45,900 bases of DNA from an uncultured Clostridium sp. Lineage in GTDB: Bacteria > Bacillota > Clostridia > TANB77 > CAG-508. Location of the stretch: positions 1 through 45,900 of the forward strand of contig CAOJGX010000008.1 of NCBI GenBank assembly GCA_948435735.1. The letters are read 5' to 3'. The notes under the pieces are model-generated. The model was given only the letters and a program-made list of their open reading frames with translations, was not told where the DNA came from and searched no databases. Below, piece after piece: positions 18,925-28,445 of this stretch. How positions within the stretch are numbered: position 1 is the first letter of the stretch; the number at the start of each line of letters is the position of its first letter. The position numbers were made by a program, and so were the translations under genes.

Positions 18925-21342
18925 TTATTCACTTCTACCCGAAAGCTCATTTGTATTTTCTCCATTCTCTCCATTATTTTCTTCCATCTTTTCAGGTTCT
19001 ACTACCTGATTACGCTCATCCTGCACAACACGATTTGTCTGATTCACTTCTTTCTCATCCACAACATTCTCTAAACTTTCTATATTCTGTACAGGCTCTT
19101 GTTCTGGTGTTACATCAGGAACTTCTTGAACCGGCACCGATTCAGGCGTTTGAATCGGCTCTTCTGGTGGTTGTGTATTCATCTCCTCTTTTACCGCATC
19201 AACTGTCTCCTTCACGATATCTTTCACTTTTTGCTTTGTTTCCTCCTCTACCACATTCTGCAAAACACTTCCCTTATGGGCTGTACAATTTTCTGGTCTA
19301 TTTCCTTTTGTAAAATACTCTGTAAACACATCTCTACAGCCACTATTTGCCACTTTTAAGCTTTTTTTACAGAGGCTTAAAGATACAATATTACTAGGCT
19401 CCTCAAAATCGCTATTTTCCAATTTTTTATGAATTTGCCTCATCACACTCGCCCAAATCAATCCTGCTGGATTCTGACTATTGTAACGAATTGGCTCACT
19501 CATATCAAACCCAAACCAAGCTACTCCTGTATAATAATTCGTAAAACCACACAGCCATCTATCATAATCTTCATTGGTTGTACCTGTTTTGGCCGCTACT
19601 TCCATCCCCGGAATCGAGCAATAAGTTGCTGTGCCATGCGTTCCGACAACTGGCTGCGTTAACAATTTCTTCGTCACATACGCCACATCAGCCGAAAAAG
19701 CACGTCTCTTTTCTTGTTTGGAGGTCAAAACCTCTTTCCCATTTTGAGTTGTTATTTTCGTATAAAAAGTTGGCTCGATATAAACGCCATCATTGGCAAG
19801 TGCACTATACGCTCCAGCCATTTCAAGTGGTGATATGCCTTTGTCTAATCCCCCTAACGATAATGCCAAATTTTCATCTTTTTCGTTTAAAGTAGAAATC
19901 CCCATTTTCTTCAAATATTCAATTGAAGTTGCAGGCGTCAATTCCTCCATCATTTTGACAAATGGAATATTTTGCGAAGATTCAACCGCACGTCTTACCG
20001 TTATTTGACCTAAATAATCGTTGTAATTCGTAGGAGAATATTCTTCGTTGTTATAATCAATAAAAGTCGTCAATTCATCGTTATACTGACTAACTGGCGT
20101 AATCACTTTTTCCGCTAAAGCTGGAATGATAACTGCCAACGGTTTACTACTTGAACCAGTTTGCCTAATGGCTTGAGTGGCTCGATTAAACCCTCTGGCT
20201 TCTTTATCTTTTCCTAAACCACCAGAACAACCTACCACATAACCTGTTTTATGGTCAATGATTACCATCGCAGCTTGAGAAGTTTCCTCTCCATTACTAG
20301 ATTTTAAACTATATTTACTTTTTTCAAATTCATTTTCAATTTTCTCTTGAATATCCGAATTTTGTGTACTGTAGATTTTGGCATTTGCCATATATAAATA
20401 ATTCGTAGCAAAGTCTTTCGAAATCTTCTTGTTAGTTGCTAAATCAGAAATGACTTCTAATAATAGTGCATCGGTATGATAAGAATACACGCCATCACCT
20501 TCTGGCTCTACTTTTCCCTTTTTAAATAAAAGGCCTTCTTCGACCTCTGCAATCGCCACATGATATTCATCTTCTGTGATATTTTCTAGTTCTAACATTT
20601 TATGTAACACAGTTTTTGTTCTTTTTTGTATTTTTTCAGAATTATCCTTTTCATTGAAGGGATTGTAACTATTGGGTGCGTGATTAATACCTGCCAGAAA
20701 AGCACATTCTGCTAAATCTAGTTCAGAAACAGTTTTATCAAAATAGTAATTAGCTCCTTTTTCAACACCGTAAATATTAGGGCCAACATAAATAATGTTT
20801 AGATAATTTTCCAGAATTTCATCTTTGGTCATACACCATTCAAGTTCCACTGCTTTAGTCCATTCTTTGACTTTTCTTATGGGGCTATTAGAATCATCTC
20901 CCGTTAAATTTTTGACAACTTGCTGTGTAATGGTACTTGCTCCAAAAGAAGCTTTACCTAAGTGAATAACATACGAACCAATCGCCGCTACGGTTCTTTT
21001 TATGTCTACGCCAAAATGGTTGTAAAATCTTTCGTCTTCGATAGCAACATAGGCATTTTTCAAGTTTTTTGGCATTTCACTAAAACTTACGTTTTGACGA
21101 TTTCTCTCACTTCCCAGTTCAGCAATCACGTTTCCTTCTGTATCGAAAACTTGTGAAGGTTGATTGTTTAGCATCACACGTGCCATTTCTTGCCAGTTAT
21201 GAATGGATATAGCTGATTGAATTGCCAAAACAATAATTGCTAGTAAAATTAATAAAATTATTACTTTTTTCAATTTTGATTTTTTCTTAGGCTTTTTTTC
21301 TTGTTTTTTGGATGTGTCTTTTTTATTTTTTAATCGATTCAA
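18925..21342 (-). CDS. Class A penicillin-binding protein (PBP1a-like)
   Basis: 805 residues; polymerises and cross-links peptidoglycan. A cytoplasmic Lys-rich tail is followed by one membrane helix (about 26-45). The glycosyltransferase domain has EDERFYNHFGVD and the QQVVKN motif. The transpeptidase domain carries SxxK in GSSSKPLA, the SSQN motif and KTGTTN. The C-terminus is a low-complexity Glu/Pro/Val/Asn-rich tail of about 120 residues. The start is TTG at 21342, preceded by GGAGG. No in-frame CGG. Confidence 0.93.
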   Translation of the reverse strand: MNRLKNKKDTSKKQEKKPKKKSKLKKVIILLILLAIIVLAIQSAISIHNWQEMARVMLNNQPSQVFDTEGNVIAELGSERNRQNVSFSEMPKNLKNAYVAIEDERFYNHFGVDIKRTVAAIGSYVIHLGKASFGASTITQQVVKNLTGDDSNSPIRKVKEWTKAVELEWCMTKDEILENYLNIIYVGPNIYGVEKGANYYFDKTVSELDLAECAFLAGINHAPNSYNPFNEKDNSEKIQKRTKTVLHKMLELENITEDEYHVAIAEVEEGLLFKKGKVEPEGDGVYSYHTDALLLEVISDLATNKKISKDFATNYLYMANAKIYSTQNSDIQEKIENEFEKSKYSLKSSNGEETSQAAMVIIDHKTGYVVGCSGGLGKDKEARGFNRATQAIRQTGSSSKPLAVIIPALAEKVITPVSQYNDELTTFIDYNNEEYSPTNYNDYLGQITVRRAVESSQNIPFVKMMEELTPATSIEYLKKMGISTLNEKDENLALSLGGLDKGISPLEMAGAYSALANDGVYIEPTFYTKITTQNGKEVLTSKQEKRRAFSADVAYVTKKLLTQPVVGTHGTATYCSIPGMEVAAKTGTTNEDYDRWLCGFTNYYTGVAWFGFDMSEPIRYNSQNPAGLIWASVMRQIHKKLENSDFEEPSNIVSLSLCKKSLKVANSGCRDVFTEYFTKGNRPENCTAHKGSVLQNVVEEETKQKVKDIVKETVDAVKEEMNTQPPEEPIQTPESVPVQEVPDVTPEQEPVQNIESLENVVDEKEVNQTNRVVQDERNQVVEPEKMEENNGENGENTNELSGRSE

Positions 21343-21485
21343 TAATACTTTCCTCCAAAATATTTTTTTGATGTGATTATTTTTTGCATTATATCACAAA
21401 TTTTCAAATTTGAAACAAATTTATGTATATTTTTTATGAATTTGGCAATATTAATATTAGTTTTTATAAGGAGGTGCCTTAAATT

Positions 21486-21560
21486 ATGGAAAAGAAAGAA
21501 AAGAAAAACAACAAAAACAATAGCAACAATAATAATAACAACAATAGCCAAAATAACTAA
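21486..21560 (+). CDS. Tiny Lys/Asn-rich peptide
   Basis: 24 residues: a Lys/Glu start (MEKKEKK) then almost only Asn with a few Ser and Gln. AAGGAGGTG lies eight bases upstream of the ATG and a perfect terminator follows 18 bases after the stop, so it looks like a real expressed unit between two minus-strand genes. I do not recognise it; small Asn-rich peptides are known among spore components, but this is only a suggestion. Confidence 0.5.
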   Translation: MEKKEKKNNKNNSNNNNNNNSQNN

Positions 21561-21578
21561 TTTATTTTATTAAATTCA

Positions 21579-21618
21579 GGATGGGGTCATTCCTATTTTC
21601 TTAAGAATGACCCCATCC
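21579..21618. terminator. Perfect bidirectional terminator
   Basis: GGATGGGGTCATTC and GAATGACCCCATCC form a 14-bp perfect stem, flanked by T-rich DNA on both sides. It serves the tiny plus-strand gene and, from the other side, trkA. Confidence 0.85.
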
Positions 21619-21630
21619 ATATTTTTTAAT

Positions 21631-22062
21631 CTAATTTTGCTTTTCTCCTTCGTTTTCGTCATTCATAATCTTATGAGCAACCATCAAACCTAAATATTCC
21701 TCTGGAAAAATAATTTCATCAACTCCAATTTTCTCTAGCACTTTTCTGTGATTTTTATCGCCTACTTTTGCAATAATTTTGGTCACATTATTTTCCTTCA
21801 AAGTTAAGCAAGAAATAACACTCATAGCAATATTTTCCGCCATAGCAACAACCCCTACATCAAATTCTGATAAGGGCAAACTTTCAAAAGCATCTGAATT
21901 AGATACATCAAGGCAAACCGCTTTCGTAACAAACTTGCTTGCTTTTTCAACCAAAGCAATCTCTTTATCAATCGCAAGAACTTCTACTTCCTCCTCTGCT
22001 AATTTTTTGGCAACATTCATGCCAAACCAACCTAATCCTACCACAATACATTGTTTCTTCAT
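21631..22062 (-). CDS. TrkA/KtrA-type potassium uptake regulator, short form
   Basis: 143 residues. A complete RCK N domain is visible (CIVVGLGWFGMNVAKKLAEE, VLAIDKEIALVEKA, VAMAENIAMSVI), which binds NAD(H) or ATP and gates the TrkH/KtrB channel. The C-terminal RCK_C domain, normally about 75 residues more, is absent: the protein ends shortly after EEYLGLMVAHKI with a polar tail and a terminator follows. This is not a CGG shift. It lies 15 bases after trkH. Confidence 0.85.
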   Translation of the reverse strand: MKKQCIVVGLGWFGMNVAKKLAEEEVEVLAIDKEIALVEKASKFVTKAVCLDVSNSDAFESLPLSEFDVGVVAMAENIAMSVISCLTLKENNVTKIIAKVGDKNHRKVLEKIGVDEIIFPEEYLGLMVAHKIMNDENEGEKQN

Positions 22063-22077
22063 ATTTTTTCTCTCCTT

Positions 22078-23370
22078 TTATAACATTACATCCATATTCG
22101 GATATTTCATTCCACTTTTTTTATTATCCATTGGCACAAACAACGACACAAACGTAATTGGTGCAATTCTTCCTATATACATAATCAAAATCGAAATCCA
22201 CTTTCCAGCTGTTGTCAAGCTCTCCATATCAATTGTGGAAAGACCTGTGTTGGAAAAGGTAGAAATCACATAAAAAGCAGTATCTAATACCGTTTGATTC
22301 TCTGTTAATGAAATCGCCAGCATGCCGACAAAAACAATCCATAAATCAATACTCAAAATCGTAATTGCTTTTTTAATGATTTTATCTTGAATACTTCTAT
22401 AATATACCACAACATCTTCTTGCCCTCTTAAATTAGCTACTGTAGTCAAAATCAAAATCATAAAAACCATAACACGAATGCCTCCAGCATTAGAACCTGG
22501 CCCACCACCGATAAACATAATGAGACTGATTAAAAATTGATTCATTTCATGAAGTGAACTCATATCCACTGTATAAAAACCTGTATTTCTGGCAGTTACG
22601 ACAGAAAATAAAGCTTCTAATATCGTTAATTGCGTATCAAAAACCTTTAGTAAAATAATACCTAAAATTACTAGAATAAACGATACTTTTAAAATCAATT
22701 TTGACTCAACATGGATTTTACTTCGTTTTCCACTACAAAACCACGCTACTAAATCTTCCAAAACAAAAAAACCAAGTGACCCTAAAAACATCAAAACTAC
22801 AAATACAATATTAACATACCAATCATTTCTAAAAGCCAAAAAGCCATTCGCTCCCAAACAATCACATCCAACATTACAAAAAGCAGATACCGCATGAAAC
22901 ATACTATACCACAAACCTTGCCTCACACCATACATTGGCACAAATCGAAAAGCCAATAACCACGCACCAAAAAACTCTATCACCAATGTATAGCGAATGA
23001 TTTTTTTCGCTTTTGCTTTTATGGAGGTATAATTATTGGTATTAATTTCATTTCCTAAAAATATCGTATCAGATAATCTTATTTTTTTCTTGCTTACCAT
23101 AAATAATAACGAAAAAAACACCATAAACCCAATTGCACCAATTTCCATTGCCAATAGCATAATAAATTGCCCAAACCAAGTGAATTTTTGTGGGACATCA
23201 ACTACATTGCTTCCTGTTGCAGTTACCATAGAAGCCGCTTCAAATAGCACATCTATTGAAGTTAGTTCGGATTTATGGCAAATGGGCAACTTTAGGATTA
23301 GTGTTGTTAGTAATATCATAAGTAAAAAGCCTATAATTGGCATCATGTAAATTTTTTTATTTCTTAGCAT
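22078..23370 (-). CDS. TrkH/KtrB-family potassium transporter (NtpJ-like)
   Basis: 430 residues with four M1-P-M2 repeats; the four filter-like segments are seen as TATGSNV, SAFCNVGCD, ARNTGFYT and TFSNTGLST. It imports K+ at the membrane, with the TrkA-like protein as its regulator. It begins only 52 bases after the V-ATPase D gene with no terminator between, as ntpJ does in the Enterococcus hirae ntp operon, suggesting coupled Na+/K+ handling. Confidence 0.9.
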   Translation of the reverse strand: MLRNKKIYMMPIIGFLLMILLTTLILKLPICHKSELTSIDVLFEAASMVTATGSNVVDVPQKFTWFGQFIMLLAMEIGAIGFMVFFSLLFMVSKKKIRLSDTIFLGNEINTNNYTSIKAKAKKIIRYTLVIEFFGAWLLAFRFVPMYGVRQGLWYSMFHAVSAFCNVGCDCLGANGFLAFRNDWYVNIVFVVLMFLGSLGFFVLEDLVAWFCSGKRSKIHVESKLILKVSFILVILGIILLKVFDTQLTILEALFSVVTARNTGFYTVDMSSLHEMNQFLISLIMFIGGGPGSNAGGIRVMVFMILILTTVANLRGQEDVVVYYRSIQDKIIKKAITILSIDLWIVFVGMLAISLTENQTVLDTAFYVISTFSNTGLSTIDMESLTTAGKWISILIMYIGRIAPITFVSLFVPMDNKKSGMKYPNMDVML

Positions 23371-23422
23371 TTGTTCTTTTCCTCTTCCTTTTTTCGTTCA
23401 TTTGTAAAGTATTCGCACAAAA

Positions 23423-24044
23423 TCAAAACCTCTGACGATGTTTTAACTTTTTTAATCGAATAAACTCTTCTTTTTCATTTTCATCTAATATATTTTGTAT
23501 TTCTCGTGCCATTTTCTCATCGGCTGGAATAATGATTTCTTTTAAAGCATTGGAGCGTCTTTGCACTTTATCAATATTTTTTTCCAAACGATATATGATC
23601 GTTTCAAGTTGTGCTAATTCTAAAATATATTGTTTGACTTTCATAAATTTCAAAATAGCTTCATCAACTGAAAAAGTCGTGTTGTATAAACCATAATGAA
23701 AGATAGGTTTCTCGATTTCAGGCATAACCACAGATGGTATTTCTACTCCCATAATGGTTTTATATTTGATATCAAGCTTTGTATCTGTTTTGATGCCATC
23801 TGAGATGTCAAGCATATCGGCCATTCCGATTTCAACATTGGCAATTTTTAAGGCATGGTATGCTTCTTCTAGCAGTTGTGTACCGCGTTTGTTTTAGTTG
23901 TTGCCTTTGCTGGCTATATTTTTCTAGTTCTTTTTGTAAAATCATTTTCTTTTGCTCTAATAATATCTGGCCTTCTTTGGATTGCTTGATGGAATGTTTT
24001 ATTTTGATTAAATTATTTTTGGTTGGCAAATTTTTCGTGTCCAT
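23423..24044 (-). CDS. ntpD: V-type ATPase subunit D; needs +1 shift at CGG
   Basis: Central-stalk rotor subunit. The frame from 24044 (ATG after AGGAG) runs to ACG CGG TAC at 23888-23880 and then diverges into nonsense ending at 23832. Skipping the C at 23885 gives ACG-GGT-ACA and continues as GTQLLEEAYHALKIANVEI into the long second frame, for 206 residues, a normal D length. The C-terminal half is clear (QLETIIYRLEKNIDKVQRRSN, ENEKEEFIRLKKLK). It is the last ATPase gene, just before trkH. Confidence 0.88.
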
Positions 24045-24104
24045 TGGTTTTCTCCTGTTATTTTTTTAGCTTTGGTTTTTTATTGAGTCAATGTAGTATT
24101 ACCC

Positions 24105-25421
24105 TTACGGAAGAATGGCGAGCAATTCTTCGGCTAAATCTAAGGTTTGCCCCATGGGCCTTCGGTCGTATAATCCTTGGTTGATGAATCGTTGTTCAAA
24201 TTGATTGCCAAATTCTAAATATTTTTTATCTTCTTCGGTTAAATCGGCTTCTCCTAGCACTTTGGCTAAAGCACGTGCTTCTTGTGTTTTAGAATACGCA
24301 GAAAAGATTTGGTCCGCCATTTTGACATGATTTTCTCGGGTATATTCTTTTCCAATTCCGTCTTTCATAAGTCGAGAAAGTGAGTCTAATATATTAATTG
24401 GTGGCGTAATTCCTCTTTGATATAATTCTCGACTTAGCACAATCTGCCCTTCTGTGATATACCCTGTTATGTCTGGGATTGGATGGGCAATATCGTCATT
24501 TGGCATAGTCAAAATGGGAATTTGCGTGATGGAACCTGGTCGGTCTTTTATCATGCCTGCTCTTTCATAAATGGAAGCAAAATCGCTATACAAGTAACCA
24601 GGATATCCTTTTCGGCTTGGTATTTCTTCTTTTAAGGTGGCAATTTCTCGCAGAGCTTCTGCGTAGGCAGTCATGTCTGTTAGGATTACCAAGACTTGCA
24701 TGCCTAAATCAAAGGCTAAATATTCAGCACAGGTTAGAGCAATTTTAGGAGTCAATAAGCGTTCTATAGCCGAGTCGTTGGATAAATTTTGAAACATGAC
24801 TACTTTGGATAATACATTGTTCTCCTCAAAATTCTTGCGGAAAAATTGGGCGGTTTCATATTCGGCTCCCATTAAACCAAAAACAATCGCAAAATCACCT
24901 TCGTCTTTGATATTAGCTTGTCTGATTATCCTTTCAGCTAACTCATTGTGATTGATACCACTTCCTGAAAAAATCGGTAATTTTTGGCCACGAATCAAAG
25001 TCATCAGACCATCGATACAGGAAATTCCAGTTTCAATATAATTTCTAGGATATTTTCTAGCAACTGGATTCATTGGCTTAGAATTGATGTCGCGTTCTTC
25101 CACATAGAAAATTTCTTCTAAGCCATCAATGGCTTGACCGAGCACCATTGAAAACTCTGCCGTAGCATGGTTGGTGCTAATTTTAGCATGAGTGGTTTTC
25201 CAACAAATTCTGTTTTGATATCGGCTGTATTCATCCCGGAAGTTCCTTCGTAGACTTGAATGGTAGTAATTTCTTCGGATAGTTTGATAACATTTCCAAT
25301 TCTTTTTTCTCCATTTTTTAAGTTCAAAATAACTTGTTCTTCAAAGGCTACATTTTCTGGTGTTTTGATGAAAACAAGTGGCCCGATTAATGGCATCTAG
25401 ACCGATATATTTGATTTTCAT
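24105..25421 (-). CDS. ntpB: V-type ATPase subunit B; needs three +1 shifts at CGG
   Basis: Regulatory nucleotide-binding subunit of the V1 hexamer. The proper start is the ATG at 25421, after AAAGGAG. Three extra C bases, at 25385, 25162 and 25140, each precede a glycine codon (AAT-C-GGG, CTA-C-GGC, GCT-C-GGT). Without them the protein reads [17 protein letters not shown].. and MLGRVFNGAGQAIDG.., exactly the family pattern, and is 437 residues long. The three together add three bases, so the main frame is recovered. The rest is intact, including [12 protein letters not shown] and [15 protein letters not shown]. Confidence 0.92.
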
Positions 25422-25451
25422 GGGTTGGCTCCTTTCGTTATTTTTTATGGG

Positions 25452-27224
25452 TTATAGGTGTTGTTTGTAAGATTCTTCTAATTTTTTTAATCGATTTTTT
25501 ACGGAAATATTGTAGGTTTCAAATTTTTCCAATTCATCATTTTTTATACTGAATTTTAGGTTTTCGTATTCTGCTAGAATTCCTGTTTGCAAGATTTCTG
25601 AGATGGGAATTCCTTTTTCAATCAGATGAAGTGACTTTTCATAAATGAGCAGAAGGGTTTGCATCATTTCAAATTGCTTTTGGATTGGTACAAAGGTGTC
25701 GATTTCATTTAGGGCACTTTGCTGTAAGAAGCCAATGCGAAATGCTTTGGAAACTTGCAAAATTAATTTTTTGCTGTCTGACAAAACGTCTTGCCCAATC
25801 ACTCGAGCAATTTCTAATAACTTATTTTCTTCCTCTAATATTTTCAATATTTCCTGCCTTAAATCCAAAAACTCAATATCGACATTTTCCTCATACCAAT
25901 TGGTCAACTCACCAATATATTCACTATAACTAATATTCCAATCAACTGCCGGATAATGCCTCGAATAGGCTAAATTTCTGGATAACGCCCAAAAGGTATG
26001 CACAAAACGTTTGGTGTTTTGGGTGACAGGTTCTGAAAAGTCCGAACCTTGCGGTGAAACTGCACCAATGATAGAAATAGAACCAAGCTTTCCATTAAAA
26101 CTTTTGACAGCACCTGCTCGACCATAAAATTCGGATAAACGAGACGGCAAATACGATGGAAATCCCTCTTCTGCTGGCATTTCTTCTAATCTTCCGGAAA
26201 TTTCTCGCAAAGCTTCTGCCCATCTTGAAGTCGAATCAGCCATAATCGCCACATGATAGCCCATATCTCGATAATATTCCGCAATCGTAATGCCTGTATA
26301 AATGCTGGCTTCTCTTGCTGCAACTGGCATATTGGAAGTATTGGCAATTAAAACAGTTCGTTGCATTAAGGATTGTTTGGTTCTTGGATCCATAATTTTG
26401 GGGAAATCTTCTAATACTTCGGTTATTTCATTTCCTCTTTCTCCACAGCCAATATAGACAATTATATCACTATCCGACCATTTGGCAAGTTGGTGTTGAA
26501 GCATGGTTTTGCCTGTTCCAAATCCACCGGGAAGCATGGCGGTTCCACCTTTTGCAATGGGAAAAAAGGTATCAACAACTCTTTGACCTGTTACTAATAA
26601 TTCTTTGGCAATTAATCTTTCTTTGTATGGTCTTGGTTTTCGTACTGGCCATTTTTGTATCATGGTGATTTCAAAAATTTCGCCTTCCGTATTTTTTACT
26701 TTTGCTATGACTTGGCCTGCTGTATAATCACCTTCTGCTTGGATTTCTATAATTTCGGCTTCCATATCGAACGGACACATAATTTTATGGATGATTAATT
26801 CTGTTTCTGGGACTTCTCCAAGGATTGAATTGAAATGAACTGTTTCTCCAATTTTCATGGTTGGCACAAAATGCCAAATTTTTTCTAAATCTACACCGAC
26901 ACAATCCATTCCTCTTTCGATAAAATCACCTGACTTTTGCTTTAACACATGAAGCGGTCTTTCAATTCCGTCAAAAATATTTCCCATGATACCTGGCCCT
27001 AGAACAAGTGATAATGCTTCCTCTTCTCCGATTACTTCTTCTCCCATTTTCAAACCAGTTGTATTTTCATAGACTTGTATGGTGGCGATATCTTTTTCTA
27101 TTTTGATGACTTCACCTAATAATTTCAAATTACCAATATGCACAATATCGTGCATAGCAAAGTCTCCTTCTCCTTTTGCTAAAATGACAGAACCATTGAT
27201 GGATACAACTTTTTTCTTTTGCAA
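25452..27224 (-). CDS. ntpA: V-type ATPase catalytic subunit A
   Basis: 590 residues, full length. It has the family's non-homologous insert (about 110-190), Walker A GGFGTGKT, the catalytic GERGNE segment and ADSTSRWAEALREISGRL. The start is TTG at 27224, after GAGGTGAG, overlapping the end of the E-subunit region. Unlike B, D and I, this gene has no in-frame CGG and is uninterrupted. Confidence 0.95.
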   Translation of the reverse strand: MQKKKVVSINGSVILAKGEGDFAMHDIVHIGNLKLLGEVIKIEKDIATIQVYENTTGLKMGEEVIGEEEALSLVLGPGIMGNIFDGIERPLHVLKQKSGDFIERGMDCVGVDLEKIWHFVPTMKIGETVHFNSILGEVPETELIIHKIMCPFDMEAEIIEIQAEGDYTAGQVIAKVKNTEGEIFEITMIQKWPVRKPRPYKERLIAKELLVTGQRVVDTFFPIAKGGTAMLPGGFGTGKTMLQHQLAKWSDSDIIVYIGCGERGNEITEVLEDFPKIMDPRTKQSLMQRTVLIANTSNMPVAAREASIYTGITIAEYYRDMGYHVAIMADSTSRWAEALREISGRLEEMPAEEGFPSYLPSRLSEFYGRAGAVKSFNGKLGSISIIGAVSPQGSDFSEPVTQNTKRFVHTFWALSRNLAYSRHYPAVDWNISYSEYIGELTNWYEENVDIEFLDLRQEILKILEEENKLLEIARVIGQDVLSDSKKLILQVSKAFRIGFLQQSALNEIDTFVPIQKQFEMMQTLLLIYEKSLHLIEKGIPISEILQTGILAEYENLKFSIKNDELEKFETYNISVKNRLKKLEESYKQHL

Positions 27225-27231
27225 GGATTTC

Positions 27232-27804
27232 TCACCTCATTTCACTTTCTAATTTTTCATGAACACTATTGGCAAGTGTATTGTCAATTGAAAGACCAGC
27301 TGCCTTATCTTCTAGAATACAACCGCCAATATACTGCTCTTCTATTATTTTTATGGAAACAGGATATTTTTGACGGATTTCGTCACCATATTTTTCGTTA
27401 TCTTGTTTTAAAATTCCTAGAACAGAATGTTCGGTAGGATTTAATTTTTGCATGTTTTCCTCTATTTTGTTAAATAGAATTGTTTTATATTCAAGGGTTT
27501 TGGTAAAATCTTTTAAAATTTGAATAACCTGCTTTTCTAAATCTTTTTGCATGTTTTTTTTCTGGTTTAAGATTTCCCTTTTGCTTTCCATTTCTAAAGA
27601 GTAGATTTGTTTATTGTATTCTTTTTCTAATTTTTCTAATTTTTTTTGATAGGCTAATTCTTCTTTTTCCGTGTATTCTTCGAGTTCATTTTGAATTTGT
27701 TGTTCAATTTCTGTGTCAATTGTTTTGCTTAATTCTGTGGTTTCCCTTTTTAAAAGCCTTCTACAGCTTTCTTCAAAAAGATTGATTTTTTCTTCGATTT
27801 CCAT
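27232..27804 (-). CDS. ntpE: V-type ATPase peripheral stalk subunit E
   Basis: 190 residues: a long N-terminal charged coiled coil (about 1-105) and a C-terminal globular part with YIGGCILEDKAAGLSIDNTL, which is characteristic of subunit E. AAAGGAG precedes the ATG. It lies between F and A in the standard order. Confidence 0.9.
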   Translation of the reverse strand: MEIEEKINLFEESCRRLLKRETTELSKTIDTEIEQQIQNELEEYTEKEELAYQKKLEKLEKEYNKQIYSLEMESKREILNQKKNMQKDLEKQVIQILKDFTKTLEYKTILFNKIEENMQKLNPTEHSVLGILKQDNEKYGDEIRQKYPVSIKIIEEQYIGGCILEDKAAGLSIDNTLANSVHEKLESEMR

Positions 27805-27814
27805 TTTTTCTCCT

Positions 27815-28048
27815 TTAAATTCTAACCAATAAAGGCATTTTAAATTTTTGTTTTATTTCATCCAATTGCTGTTTGGCAATTTCATATATGTTTTCTGTTA
27901 CAATTAAAATTCCAATGGTTTCATTTTCTAAGACTTTTTGAAGCTGGTTTTCAATATCTTCTTTTTCTTGGACAACAACTGCTTCAATTCCTGTTAATTT
28001 CAGGCCAATTGCCGTATCTATATGATCGGTGATGCAGTACATTTTCAT
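27815..28048 (-). CDS. ntpF: V-type ATPase subunit F
   Basis: 77 residues from the ATG at 28048, with AAAAGGAG upstream. The pattern MKMYCITDHIDTAIGLKLTG and the strand IGILIVTENI are typical of the small F subunit of the rotor. It is shorter than most F subunits (about 100), lacking the usual C-terminal helix, but position and motif are convincing. Confidence 0.88.
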   Translation of the reverse strand: MKMYCITDHIDTAIGLKLTGIEAVVVQEKEDIENQLQKVLENETIGILIVTENIYEIAKQQLDEIKQKFKMPLLVRI

Positions 28049-28069
28049 CAAAAATCTCCTTTTCTCATT

Positions 28070-28417
28070 CTAGATTTTGCTTAAAATCATAATGGCAATA
28101 ATTAAGCCATAAATTGCAATACCTTCGGCAAGACCAGCAAAAATAACCGTTTTTCCAAGCAAACTTGGATTTTCACTAATAGCACCAACAGCACTTGAGG
28201 CAACGACTGCAACCGCAATACCAGAACCAATAGCAGATAAACCAATCGCTAACGCGGCAGCAATTAAGCCAACTCCATTATTGGTCTTTTCTGCTGTTGT
28301 TGTATCTTCAGCAATCGTTTGCGCTGTTTGAGGCGTTGTTGCATAAACTTTTAAGCCTGTCATGAGTGTTATTCCTAAAATTAGTATTCCTAATACAATC
28401 ATAAATTTTTTTAACAT
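28070..28417 (-). CDS. ntpK: V-type ATPase proteolipid subunit K (c)
   Basis: 115 residues. An N-terminal hydrophobic segment (about 4-26, signal-like) and a Thr/Ala-rich linker precede one helical hairpin with GSGIAVAVVASSAVGAISENP and GLAEGIAIYGLIIA; the Glu in the second helix is the ion-binding carboxylate. It is thus the single-hairpin type, not the four-helix NtpK of Enterococcus. Na+ or H+ specificity is not decided by what I can see. Confidence 0.92.
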   Translation of the reverse strand: MLKKFMIVLGILILGITLMTGLKVYATTPQTAQTIAEDTTTAEKTNNGVGLIAAALAIGLSAIGSGIAVAVVASSAVGAISENPSLLGKTVIFAGLAEGIAIYGLIIAIMILSKI

Positions 28418-28445
28418 TTCCTTTTCTCCTTTTTATATTCAAAAT

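Noticed and set aside
18925..18974. In-frame CGG at the start of the reading frame upstream of the ABC gene as a further unshifted case
   Set aside because: That part of the frame overlaps the PBP 3' end and is not convincingly translated.
21631..22062. Short TrkA as another CGG frameshift
   Set aside because: The end of the gene has no CGG and is followed at once by a terminator; no RCK_C coding sequence is visible in any frame.
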